In this document: positions 14,101-24,262 of the stretch, piece by piece
How the letters are laid out: every line of letters starts with the position of its first letter
Numbering within the stretch: position 1 is the stretch's first letter
NCBI GenBank assembly: GCA_963970005.1
Contig: CAXAMN010003570.1
Location: 1 to 64,000, forward strand
Origin: Durusdinium trenchii
Lineage: Eukaryota; Sar; Dinophyceae; Suessiales; Symbiodiniaceae
Direction of reading: 5' to 3'
DNA: 64,000 bases
The notes under the pieces: generated by a model
What the model was told of the DNA's origin: nothing
Seen by the model: only the letters and a program-made list of their open reading frames with translations
The model's database searches: none
Made by a program: the position numbers and the translations under genes

Positions 14101-15110
14101 TCTTTGGCGTCTGTTCTAGCCACTCCAGTCCTGTGACTCTGCAACATGGAAATCGATTTGTTGATAGAAGCGGCCTCTGCGTTCGCACAAAGCTCCTGGC
14201 AATTGTTTACTTGGTCCAAATCAATGTAAAAACAACAATTTCTGCTTGCGGTGGGAGATCAACCGAGAACTCGCCCATGTTTGGAGTAGCAACCAATTTT
14301 GTTGTATTGCTTCAGTTTACTGGTGTAGTAACCTTGCCTGAACCAAAGCTGCGAAAAGGGCTGTGCGAAGCCACTTGGAATGCATGTCAGCTTGCGCGCG
14401 AACGTGGCCTATAATACCATGTGGGGAGGTGTAGGTACAATCGGGTGCCAAAACAAAATTCACTTTCTGGTCTGTTTCTCTTGCTCAAAGCGGAGCTACC
14501 TCCACTCATTAGCGCTTGGTCTAGATATACTAGCAGATGGAGAGAGGCAAAGAGGAAACACCTTTTCTGGACTGACGTTTGTGTCCTTGAATTGTGGCGA
14601 GGCAATGCCTCAATAGACAGAACAATCAAGGGCTGGAACAGTTTCAGACAAAAACCCGTTGCTCACACTCTGATTAGTATTTGCACCCACTAAGTTGCCA
14701 GTACCTACACTGTAATGTAGGTTGAGAGTTGGTGAGTCACACCGATCCCATTGACTTGACTTAGACCACTTTCGAGGGGGAGCCTGTGCAAGCGGGACTG
14801 TGCCATCTGTTTTCAACCTCGAGTTTGAATGAAAAAATGTATACACACACACATATACATATATATATATATACATATAAATTTAAAAAATGTCGGTCGC
14901 ACAGAGTCACACACGATGCAATGCTCTGGTGAAAGTCCTTGACACCTTCGATGGCATTGTCGCCTGTGGCGTGGCCCAGGAACTCCATGCAATTGCCACA
15001 GGCCGCCCGCAACGTTTGGCGCCACGTGGGGTGCCTTTGTTCACGTGGAGAAATGTAACATAAAAAAACGTTTTTGAGGGTGGTCTCCAATATTTTAAAA
15101 GGTTGTACGT
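8120..15110. other. Long stretch without a recognisable gene
   Basis: I found no known domain here. The longest frame is 12715-13329 on the plus strand (204 codons). It has no motif I know and overlaps other open frames. Frames such as 9982-10200 and 10223-10639 on the minus strand look mildly protein-like but have no homologue I recognise. A compound CA/TA microsatellite lies at about 14842-14880. Confidence 0.45.
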
Positions 15111-15170
15111 TTTCTGAACCTGTTGACGGCCTGCGGTGTGAACTCTGCTCAACATGCTCGCATGGAAATA

Positions 15171-15204
15171 CTCATGGTGTTACATCTTGATGTAAAAGCG
15201 CAAC
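15171..15204 (-). repeat. Probable 3' LTR remnant of element A
   Basis: This is the partner of 23018-23051, lying downstream of the last coding region. The surrounding 15140-15420 also reads as a broken frame on the minus strand (for example GFPGIVFLLNDQTGEV), so some coding sequence may run into or next to the LTR. Confidence 0.45.
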
Positions 15205-15948
15205 GCTCCTCCTTTGACAATGCTAGTCACAACCAATCCTTCAGGACCAATGCATTAGGGTGAAGTGCTCTTCTCTTGCATTGGGTTGTCAATCTCCAGG
15301 TCCCAAATGCGGTGCTTTTGAACTTCTCCTGTTTGGTCATTCAACAAAAACACGATTCCTGGGAATCCTTCTTCTGTGTAGGGCTCTGGAGGCTCAGCAT
15401 CTCTTCCTCTAGCTCTCCAAGTTGTTGGACTTGTCGAACTTCTCCGGACTTGTCACTTCCAAGACCCCAGCTAGATCCATGGTCTGGTTCATCTTTTTCA
15501 TTTTCGATTTCTCAATGGCCACCCGAATCTACACTAGACTATGGCGTTCAAGACGTCCGTTGATGTCCAGGAAACTCCTCCCGGCGTTGCACCTTCAGAG
15601 CATCTCTCATGACAAGGTATGCGCGCAGCTCTTGACGCACAAAGCCCAAACCTTCAATTGAAGCTTCTGCGCGCTCTCTCCTGAGAGGCCTCCACTCCTT
15701 ACATCTGGCTTCACCACAGTCTTTGGGCCTGCTCGTCGCAGCGAGAGCTGCAAGCTTTTGCAAAACCGTGGATCTTCTGAGCCACCTGCCATGGAGCTCT
15801 GCTTTTCTCAGCCACCAAGGAAGATGCCCAGCTGCCGCAAGCAGCTGCTGCAAACAAAGCCTATGGCTCTAGAGGATCGGGCCCTGTCCTCAAAGATTGG
15901 GCCAAGGGCTAAAGGTCCTGGCCCAGAGCTCCGGGGAGCTTAGCTTCA

Positions 15949-16990
15949 CTAGACTCCGCTGCCATCTAAAAGGCTTGGGCCTTCTCTGGGCCTGTTGACG
16001 GCCTGCAGTGTGAATTCTTGAAAACACGCGAGTGAACGCGCGACCGCACAGATTGTTCCTGCGAGGGGGCGCTCTGAGCCTGTAGGGTTTCGGTATGTAA
16101 CCGTCATGGTCACAGCTTCACACCCTGCCTTTTCATGGCAAGGTTTCACTGCCAAAACATGCTCACCCTCTGGGTGCACCTGCTCGATTTCTGGCTCCGG
16201 TTCATCCATGAGCACATGGTCGTCTCGACCTCGATCCTGCAGCTCTAGTGCTGCCATTGCATCTTGCTCTTCAGAGCTACTGCTTTCATTTCTTCGTCTC
16301 ACTCGTTGTCTTCTTGGTGGCATCCTGAGTTCTCTGAGCATCCTTGGTGGTCCCCAATTTGCAGCCATCCAGCCGTCCGGCCATTCACTTTCTTCTACTG
16401 GGCGGTTCACATCTTCATGCCCTTTCTTCACATGGTAGGTGTACTGCCTTAAGCTTCTGATGTCATCAGTCACCTCTTTCCTTGTTCCCGCTCCAGTGAT
16501 CATCAGCATCCTCTGGAGTTCTCTAAACATCGAATATCCCGTTGGGATGTCTTCATATGATGGATCTACCTCCATCATCTGGCGAAATTGCCTCACCTTC
16601 ATGATGATGTACACTTCGATGCCCACATCATTCTCAATCTGTTCAAGCCTGTATGCCTGGTAGGCCTCATCCTCCAGGTGTTCATACTCAGCCTCTGGTT
16701 CGATGTGGTTCCAGACTTCCGTAGTCCGACGTCAGGCTGTTCTCTGACTCTTCATCCTCATCTCACTGCCTTCTTTCCTCCTCTGTCTCTACTCTCACCA
16801 TTCTCACACGCACTTGTGTCTCGTGCACGTAGCCTTCATCGTCGATGTAAGAGCTTACTCTCACTTCGCCATCTTATTCTTGTGTTTCTTCTTCCATTTC
16901 TTCACCCCACACACGGTACTCAGATGGGCCAACAACATCTCTGAAACTTAATCCAGAGTCTCCTTCAGGTTCTTCGTCTGTCTCGTCATT
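15949..16990 (-). pseudogene. copia A downstream acidic region, unrecognised
   Basis: After the stop at 17018 the minus strand continues to look coding: an acidic stretch (DETDEEPEGDSGLSF, EYRVWGEEMEEETQE) with stops, then a frame from 16626 to 15949 of 225 codons. That frame includes PSYEDIPTGYSMFRELQRML, a PRRQRVRRR basic patch, an SSSSEEQD acidic patch and a Glu-rich EPEPEIEQVHPEGEH. No family is recognised. Its position suggests it is the remainder of the C-terminal extension of element A rather than a host gene. It ends within the 28-bp segment that is repeated at 15119-15146. Confidence 0.5.
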
Positions 16991-17017
16991 TTCATGTCTG
17001 CTTCTGTGCCCTGATGG

Positions 17018-17970
17018 TCAGTTTGACCAATTTTGCCACTCTGTGCTTCCTTGGTTCTCCGGCCATCTCATTGGAGCGTTCCACATGCTCAGGTCAATCC
17101 TCTCTTGCTCTTCATCTGAGGCGCCTCCGACTGCACTCCTCAGTGCTTGCCATGAAGTCACATGTCTCCTCAACTCTCTTGCTGTGTTCTTCAAGGCCTT
17201 CAGCAAGATCAGGATTGCAATGCTCAAGATCACAATGGCGATTGTCAATCCCATCACCACTTGCCCAAGCATCTCACCTCCTGTTTCCTTTCTCCCAAGC
17301 AATCCTTCTGGCTGCTTCTGCGGCTCATCCTCCCGAAAGCACTGCTGGTCTTCTGCCGTCGCCAGGCCCAAGGCTGAATCTGCTAGCAATGCCGTCATTG
17401 TGAGCCTCAACAACCTCTTTGCCAGCTGGTTCGCCTGGGCGCTCTTCTCTGGTGGCAACCTTCTCTTCTGCTCAGCCTTTGCTCTCTCTGCTTCGAACTC
17501 TGTCCTACCAAGTTGCTGTGAGGAGTCTGTAAAGCCCATGATGTACATCAACAGGTTGATGCGCTTGCCTCCAAGCGTCTTGGCGCCGATGTCAGATGGA
17601 TTTGTAGCCGTATCCAATTTCCGCAAATCTAAATCTTTGCTTTGTCTCTGTTGGAGCCACAGTAGTCGTCCACTTAGGCGCTTCAATTTTCCGACACCTT
17701 CTTTCTGAGCAATTGCTATGCTCGAGCTGTTGTCGCCATAGATGACCAACTTCACCTGCTCACCTGTGAGGTGTTCGACTGCCAGCAACAAACCTTCTGA
17801 AGCTCCTGAAGCCAAAGCAACATACTCTGCCTCCGTGCTTGACAAAGTAATGTTCTTCTGGGTCGCTCTTTGTCGACTCCTCATCACCAAATGCATGTCC
17901 ATGGTTGTGGCCAAATAGCCAACCAATTTCTCTAGAACCTTCCATGCACCTTCTGTTGGACTTGCGCATG
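17018..17970 (-). pseudogene. copia A RNase H with membrane-spanning C-terminal extension
   Basis: The frame starting at 17926 carries RNase H motifs TLSSTEAEYVALASGASEGL and VIYGDNSSSIAIAQ and ends the domain near ATNPSDIGAKTLGGKRI (about residue 122). The same frame continues for another 180 residues, far beyond the usual copia end. Residues 169-192 form a moderately hydrophobic, signal-like stretch (RLLRLTMTALLADSALGLA). Residues 219-244 form a clear transmembrane helix (VVMGLTIAIVILSIAILILL) followed by a basic segment and an acidic tail. A frameshift near 17960 separates it from RT. Such an extension is not part of a minimal copia polyprotein. Confidence 0.75.
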
Positions 17971-19238
17971 AAACTGGATGTCTGGCCTGTCACCGGCCAT
18001 GTACAACAATGTTCCAACCGCTGACCTGTACATTGGCTTTCTCCATCGTCCTCCTCCATGGTACTTCCGTCCTCAATTCCGGCTCCTCAATTTCTTCACT
18101 TCTTCACAGGACTCATCATCTTCACGAGATTGTGGATGTACTTCTCATTCACCATCATCTTGGTTTCTGAGGCATCCACCATCAGAGTCCTCTTCAAGAA
18201 GCTCAGCACCTGGTCGTCTTCAACAGACACCTTGTAACGCTTCATGAGGTGGTCAGTGACTCTTGCCACCTCCTTCTCTTCTCCTCCAAGGATCATGTCA
18301 TCGACATGGACCAACAAGATCGCATCTAGGCCTCTCCACAAAGTAGGTGCCTCAGCACATGGCGCGAGCCCTGCCTCAACCAGACTCTTCCTTAGCTCTT
18401 GGAACCATCGTGCTGCACCTTCTCGTTGTCCTGGGAGAATCCGGCCTAGGATCCATTCCTGCTCAAGTCCAAGTCGCTCAGCCAATGCCTTGTCCAGGCT
18501 AACTTACAGACGTCTTTGCGCCAGCGGGAGGACATTCACTCCTGAGGTTGGCCCCAGCCATTTGTCAGGTCAAAGGCTGGAAGATGATCACCATGGACGT
18601 CAAGGATGCCTACCTCATGTGTGCACAGCCACGAAAGGTGACCTGTTGGGGTCACGCCAGGCAAAATCACGTGCAACCAATCTTGCCCTTCTCTTCCACC
18701 TGTTCTCTCGCCACTGCCAATCCATCACCAACTTTGTTGTTAGCAACGGGATGTCCTCAAAATCATCGTTCTTTCCGGGTGGCAGCAAAACTGTCATGCC
18801 AATCAGCCTCTGAATCTCTTCCTTTGTGGCTTCATCTTCAATCTCTGCAAGTTCAGCTTCCGGCAACTCTGGGGGTTGATCTGGAAGCTCCAAACTTTCA
18901 TCTCCATCATACAGCAGTTCTCCAGCAACCACCATGCGAATTGTCGAAGCTGACGCTGGTTCAGGTTCGTCCTTCTCTGAACTCGCTTTGGTCTTCAACA
19001 TCTTCCTAGGTGCAGACTTTGCCATTTTCTTTGGCGTCTCATCTTCCACATCTCCTTCTCCTCCCGACCTCTTTGGACTATCCATGGGGCTCCCTCTTGG
19101 ACTGGCTGGCGCCTTGTCGACTTCGCTCTCAACCGTAGGCTCCTCCAAACTATCAAGCAGGTTGCAGCAATGTGTCATCTGTGATCTCCAGACCTCCTTC
19201 ATCCTTTTCTTCATCTGGTTGTGTTGGAGTGTAATCAC
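17970..19238 (-). pseudogene. copia A reverse transcriptase, interrupted by an inversion
   Basis: A Ser/Pro/acidic linker is followed by RT fingers ending KRRARLVARDFAWRDPNR at about 18642. The frame resumes at 18505 with VSLDKALAERLG and continues through ILGRILPGQREGAARWF to the palm motif LLVHVDDMILGG, where HVDD stands for the usual YVDD. The missing block with motif A lies between them but on the opposite strand. The segment ends near the connection domain (VGTLLYMAGDRPDI), after which another frameshift near 17960 leads into RNase H. Because both sides of the inverted block are in register, the RT may have been intact before the inversion. Confidence 0.85.
18506..18641 (+). other. 136-bp inverted segment carrying RT motif A
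   Basis: On the plus strand this block reads TDVFAPAGGHSLLRLAPAI, then QVKGWKMITMDVKDAYLMC and QPRKV, the RT region with the catalytic Asp of motif A (MDVKDAYL). All of the rest of element A is on the minus strand. Turning exactly 18506-18641 around joins DPNR to TDVF and PRKV to KVSL with no change of frame, which fixes both breakpoints to within a base or two. No obvious inverted repeat flanks it. Confidence 0.85.
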
Positions 19239-20542
19239 TCATGTCTGGACCATCTCCTTTGCTGCTTTCCTCATCTGCCCCTGCCTGCCTTTTCTCTCCT
19301 CGTACTTCTTCACCCCTCAGCCTCGCCTCATCTTCTTTCTTCTTTGCTTTCTCCTCCTTAGCCAACTTCTTCTCCTCTGCTCGAATTCCTGGGGCGAGAT
19401 CTGGAGGCAATGGAACCGTAGGAAACTTGCCTACCAGCGCAGAAGCTTTGGCACCAATCTGCCCAAACCCAATGTTCCATGGCCAGAACTTCACGTACGT
19501 CACGGTCTCAGGGTCAAAAGGAGTTGGTAGCCGTCTCATAATTCTTGTCCACTTCAAACCTGAAGCTGTTGCTGCCGTGTGGAAATCTGTTCTGTCTGTC
19601 TTTCCAAGCCATAAGCCCGGTTCAAACTTGTCACTTCCGTTGGCTCTCTTCACCCTTGCCAACACACGTTCGCCAAAGACTGCAACCTTGTCACAGTACT
19701 TTCTTCCTGTCCTTGTCTCATAGGCTGTTGGTCCACCTCCTTGTCGCCTATAGTGTGTCAACAACCATCCTGCATGGCGCATAGCCCAAAGGAACACTGG
19801 CGAAGATGGCTTGATATGCATCTGACAGCCTTCCTTGACACCGTGAACCAATGTCCTCGCCATGCCTCTTACCGTCTGAATCTCTCTTTCCACACGATCT
19901 CAATGTTTGTGTGGAAACCCAATCTCAACCTCGCTTGTTGAAGTACCTCCAACAGCATTCTCATCGAAGGTTCTCCATCTCCTTTGAGGATTACTCGTGA
20001 ATACCCCAAGCTCCCAATGAACCTCATCACCTGTTCAGCCATGAACTTCAGGTGGGCCCTGCCTTTCCCTGATTTTGGCACACACACAAAACTGCGTGTG
20101 ACCAGTCATCTGTCACCACCAGGCATGTTCCTCCTTTAAAATCACCTTGGTAGATGCGTAAATCCTCCTTCACTTCGACATCCACCTCATCATCGAGATC
20201 ACTGGCATTTCTGCCTTTCCTTCTTGTCTCGAAGCATGCTTGGCGTTCATGATAGTCATCGCGACCTCTTCCAGCGATGCAATGCTAGCACCAAGGCTGA
20301 TATGGAAAGTGAGTCAATTCATGAACTTGTCGTTCCGCTTTCGATGGCATTCTCGGCGCTGACTGTCCTTTGGCTTCTTCTCCTTCGCCAGCCTTCATCC
20401 TCTGAAATTCTTTCCTTGACAGTTCGATGCTCAGGTTCTCAGCAAAATGCTGATAGTGGTGCACGAGCATCTTCCATGCCTCCTTCTTGTTCTTTTCTCT
20501 GCCAAGGCCGCATTTCTTCAATGCTCTTCTCAACTCCCTCAA
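19153..20542 (-). pseudogene. copia A integrase
   Basis: This begins with the HHCC finger region (VHELTHFPYQPWC at about 20288-20326, with HCIAGRGRDDYH just beyond). A TAG at 20285-20287 stands where the finger should continue, probably a CAG to TAG change. The core then reads CLVVTDDWSHAV, and after a one-base shift VILKGDGEPSMRMLLEVLQQ, containing the second catalytic Asp. A further shift leads to VEREIQTVRGMARTL, the region of the catalytic Glu. The C-terminal domain includes GPTAYETRTGRKY and VFGERVLARVKR. A highly charged linker (KKLAKEEKAKKKEDE) leads towards the RT. Three or more lesions. Confidence 0.8.
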
Positions 20543-20805
20543 AGACGAAATCTCTCTGTATATGCTTCACCTTCGACCTCCACTTCACTGATCTCAGGAT
20601 CAAGAGGGGCTTTCTGGCGTCCGAACGGGTCACCGTCATCAGCCAAACCAACCCTCAACAACTGCACTTCCCTCCTTCCTCTTCTTCTCCTCAAGGTCAA
20701 ACTTCTTGTAGATGTCGGGCCTCAAGAACGGTGAATCATCTCCTGGGCTTATCACTCCCAATGCCATGAAATCATCCACCGTCTGGTGGAAGAAGCTAAC
20801 TGTCT

Positions 20806-21838
20806 TCACTTCTTCACCTTCACACTCCTCAATCTCATCTTCGTCCTGCTTCTGCTCGGCCATTTCGACCAATTCCCAGACTTCCAAATGACAGTTGACC
20901 TGTAAGGAAAATCAACTCTGTTGAACTGTGGGAAGGAGTCTTTGTAGAACTTCGTGCTCAATGTGACCAGAAAGGGAACTCTTCTGTCACTTGTGAGGTG
21001 CCAACCAGCTACGCCCAACAGTGACTTCAACAAAAATTGAAACTCCATGGTCACTGCTCTCACCTTGCTCTCCTCCACAGGCTGGTCCATGATTGTCCCA
21101 ACCTTTCGAATTTTGGCGTCCACCACCAGTGAATTGTGCCTGAACTGCAAACTTTTGCTGAACAGCCCGTGCGGCAATCGCACATCTCCACTTTCTCCTT
21201 CTATCTTCCAACCTCTTCTCAGCAGCTTGCCCAATGCAAGTAGAGGTTCCTTCACATTGGACAGGGCAAAGCTCTCCCTTAGTTCGCCCAAATGGCCTTC
21301 TTCATTCTCAAGCTCGATAATGGCTTGGCGCATGCCGCCATTCGTCATCTTCCCTCCTTGAGCATCCCTCAACGAGGTCACCCGATCAAGCGGGAATCCC
21401 ACTTCTCGGTAGCTCATGGGGAGCACCGAGATGTCAGCTCGTGAGTCGAGGATCACCACCGTTCCATCTTCTCCAGCGACCGTGCGAACAAAGTCAACTT
21501 TGTTGCATCCCTTCCTTTGAGGCCTCGAACCTCCACCATCGACCAAGTCCTCAAAGCCCACAAAACGAGCTTCCCCTTGGCCTTCACATGGATGTTTGAA
21601 CACGATCCAATCTTCATCGTTGTCGGTAGGTGAGGTCATAGGTTTCGGTCCCCACCATCCGGACACGCCCAACTGCATTGTCCCCTTCATCCTCATCCAG
21701 GATCACCGTCTCGACCCTTCTGACATTCTTCGATCTTGTTGATGGTGTCGTACCTGATGCCTGGGCAACACTTGCACTGTCTCCCACTGAAGTCGTGACA
21801 GTGGAAGATGTTTCACTGACCTGTCTCAGTGCCCTCAT
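20806..21838 (-). pseudogene. copia A aspartic protease region
   Basis: Two overlapping frames (21838-21614, then 21696-20806) carry the retropepsin-like protease that would cleave the polyprotein. The active-site motif reads VVILDSRADISVLP at about 21432-21455, where families of this type have D-S-G or D-T-G. The Gly is replaced by Arg, which should abolish catalysis. A conserved-looking ELENEEGHLGELRESFALSN and LLALGKLLRRGWKIE follow, as expected for the flap and C-terminal part. The upstream part links in frame to the zinc knuckle of gag. Confidence 0.7.
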
Positions 21839-21839
21839 T

Positions 21840-22907
21840 GGACATTCCTTCAGTGGCCTTTGCCTCCACAGAGCTTGCAGGTGTCTGAAGCTACACCTTT
21901 GCCCTTTCCTTTGGCATCCTTGCCTTTGCCATCCTTTCCTTTGTACTGCTTGCCCTTGCCCTTGTAGTCTGTGTTGGCATAGTTGCCAAAACCTTTCCTC
22001 TTCTGCTTGCCCTTGGACTTGCCGCCTTTGTCCTTTCCTTTTCCTTTCCCTTTCTCCTTACCTTTCACTCTGTCAACATCCATGGGGATCACCTCATCGT
22101 GCTTGTCGTAGTCCTTGGTGATGGCCAGTTCTTTGTAAATTGCCTGGCTCCCCCATGAAGTGGTGGTTCGCTCATAGGCCAACATCTTCTCTCTGGCCTC
22201 CTTGTGTAGGACGTGTCCTCCGTCATCTGCAACTGCAAATGTTGTCTGACTGCAGCTGGCATCACCCTCAGCAGCACGCTCAACTTGGTGTTGTCACCAA
22301 TGTCCTCTTTGGCCACCTTGCCATACTCCTCAGCCAACCTTTGTAGACCAAGCAGCTGCTCCAGCATGGTCATCCTTTGTCTTTCGTGAAGTTGGGGTGG
22401 TTGAGGAAAGCTTGCAACAAAGCGATCGACCCCGATCTCGTCTTTAGAGCCAGTTGGAGACTCAGCTGCCTCCAAACCTCATAGCCATTGCGGCCCTCAA
22501 CTGCCCTCAGCAACTTGAGAGGCCTATTCCGTAGCAGCCCACACCAAAATGGCATAGGCAAAGAGCTTTTCTGACCTTCCTTTTTCTTCGGCTGTCATGC
22601 TGGCGAGCTTCACCTCATTCTCAGAGCCTTCAATCGTGTCGAGCTCCTTGTTGTAGGCTTCTTCAGCAAACGTGATCCAGCTCTTAAAGGCTAATCGCCA
22701 ATCTTGCCATTGGGGCAGCTCTTCTTCCATGTTCTTTGGCTCAAAGACCTCTGGAGATCTCACCACTTTGCTTGCTGCGGCGAATCCCTCGCCATTCTTC
22801 TTTCCTTCTTTTTCTTTCATCTCCTTCAGAGTCTTGACTGCTTCTTGGGCCATCACGGCCGATTGCTGCGTGGTGGCCACCAAAGCTTTTGCCACCTGTT
22901 CATCCAT
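21840..22907 (-). pseudogene. gag: copia A gag: capsid-like region and zinc-knuckle nucleocapsid
   Basis: The first frame starts with MDEQVAKALV at 22907 and has a helical N-terminus followed by a capsid-like region (LPQWQDWRLAFKSW). It shifts frame near 22500 into a helical stretch (TMLEQLLGLQRLAEEYGKV and LLRVMPAAVRQHLQLQ) typical of copia gag. It then shifts again into a Lys/Gly-rich nucleic-acid-binding region ending in a CCHC zinc knuckle, CKLCGGKGH. At 21850-21852 the knuckle runs into a stop. A single missing G explains this, because in the next frame the same bases read KEC and lead straight into MRALRQVSET of the following segment. At least three lesions make the gene non-functional. 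Confidence 0.75.
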
Positions 22908-23017
22908 TTCTTCTTTTCTTTTCTCCTTCTTTTCACCTTCTCTCTTCTTCTCTTCCCTGGATCTTCACTCTCTTCCCGGGGTATCTTTATTGAGCCCCTC
23001 GGGTCGGCTCCGCTACA

Positions 23018-23051
23018 CTCATGGTGTTGCAGCTTGATGCAAAAGTGCAAC
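23018..23051 (-). repeat. Probable 5' LTR remnant of element A
   Basis: A 34-bp block (ctcatggtgtt ... gtgcaac on the plus strand) matches 15171-15204 with four differences. It sits about 110 bp upstream of the gag start in element orientation. A TATA-like sequence (tatttata) lies about 100 bp further upstream. The rest of the LTR is too diverged to trace by eye. Confidence 0.5.
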
Positions 23052-23059
23052 AAATATCG

Positions 23060-23770
23060 ACGTCCGTGATGCTGCGACGGTGAGAGGATTGTAAAACTGA
23101 AAGTCCGAGGGGTCCATCTGAGTGAGTGGGTGCTCACATGTCCTGTCTCTCTATAAATACATAGCATGTATTCCTACCGCGGTTGCACGCTGCCCATAGA
23201 CTATGATGGTGGAGTTGCAAAGTTGCTGAGCTGCTAAATTGCCCACGGGGGGTCCAAGTCCAGACTCCAAACCCAAGTGCGTGTGAGAGGGTGCGCAACT
23301 AGAGGCAGTTTGGGGGTGCTAAGTTGCTGTATGCACATACTTTTAATACAACTATAAAAACGAGCATGGCTCTTTGACACATCACGGGTCTGGCTTTAAA
23401 ATGCGCTAATGACTTATTTCGTTGGGTCCGTGGGGGAAGCACCAGGACCAAGCTGTAAGTCCTCACTGCACTGACCTCCGAAACAGTGACCTCAAGATGC
23501 AAACTTGTGTACTTTGTCCATTTGACACCACAAGTATTGAATTCGTCACTTGATCAAGTCCAGGTTTCTCCAGGATGTCCTGCTGCGTTTCCTGTTGTGC
23601 GTCGTCAGCGGTTGCATCTTTCTCCTGCAAGTGACAGAGACAAGCTAAAAACAGAAAGGGGGGCCGTGGAAGCACACTTTCGATACTTCTTGAGAAGGCT
23701 CTTGCAAGTGCACCGCCGAAAGGCCTGAACCAAAAATAGGACTAAAACAACAAAAGGTTTCCCCACAAGA
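23060..23770. other. No gene seen
   Basis: Only short frames on both strands, none recognisable. The first 120 bases probably belong to the 5' LTR of the copia element to the left. Confidence 0.4.
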
Positions 23771-24262
23771 GACTTCAAACGTGTGTCTAGAGGTTTAAGG
23801 TCCAGAGGTGTAGAAGCAGAAGGCCTAGAGATCTAGACGCATTGGGTTCCAGAAGTCCTGAGAGCCATTTAGGTCTTGGGAGAAAAGCAGACCTAGAGTT
23901 CTAGAGAGATCTGGATGTGGATGTCTAGCTAGGTGTAGAAGTCTTGAGATCCAAGAAATGTAGGTCTAAAGGTTTAGAGTTTGAGGTCTAGACATCTAAA
24001 GATATAGAAGTCGAAATTGATTCCAAAAAGGCCTAAAGACCCAGTATTCCAGAAGTTGGGGTCTTGAAATCCAGAGAGGCCCAGAGGTCTAGTAATGATC
24101 TAGAGGTCTTGAAATCTAAGAGCACTATAGCTGGGCAGAGTTTGAGAACTCCGAGGCCTAGCGGTCTAGAAAGATCCGGCCGAGATAGAAATCTTGAGTT
24201 TGTAGAGGTCTAAGCAAATCTATGGGTCGAGAACTCAGGCCTATAGAAAGAGCTGAAGGCCG
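23770..24262. repeat. Degenerate minisatellite with GGTCTAGA core
   Basis: For nearly 500 bp the sequence is built from variants of a roughly 10-20 bp unit containing AGGTCTAGAG (for example taggtctaaagg, gaggtctagaca, cagaggtctagt, agaggtcttgaa). The copies are strongly diverged, so this is an old array. No frame runs through it. Confidence 0.6.

Larger units (their letters stand above)
15119..23060 (-). mobile_element. Ty1/copia-type LTR retrotransposon A, decayed
   Basis: Reading down the minus strand from 22907, the order is gag, zinc knuckle, protease, integrase, reverse transcriptase, RNase H. Integrase before RT is diagnostic of Ty1/copia. A 34-bp segment at 23018-23051 upstream of gag recurs at 15171-15204 beyond the coding region (about 30 of 34 identical) and probably marks remnants of the two LTRs. 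A 28-bp segment at 15119-15146 is also repeated at 15991-16018. Lesions seen: a one-base deletion in the zinc knuckle, a stop in the integrase finger, an altered protease site, an inversion in RT and several frameshifts. It cannot move on its own. LTR ends and target-site duplications could not be fixed by eye. Confidence 0.85.

Noticed and set aside
17043..17708. Long plus-strand frames across copia A (17043-17708, 18244-18813, 18934-19530 and others)
   Set aside because: They oppose clear gag-pol motifs on the minus strand and carry no motif, except the short inverted RT block at 18506-18641.
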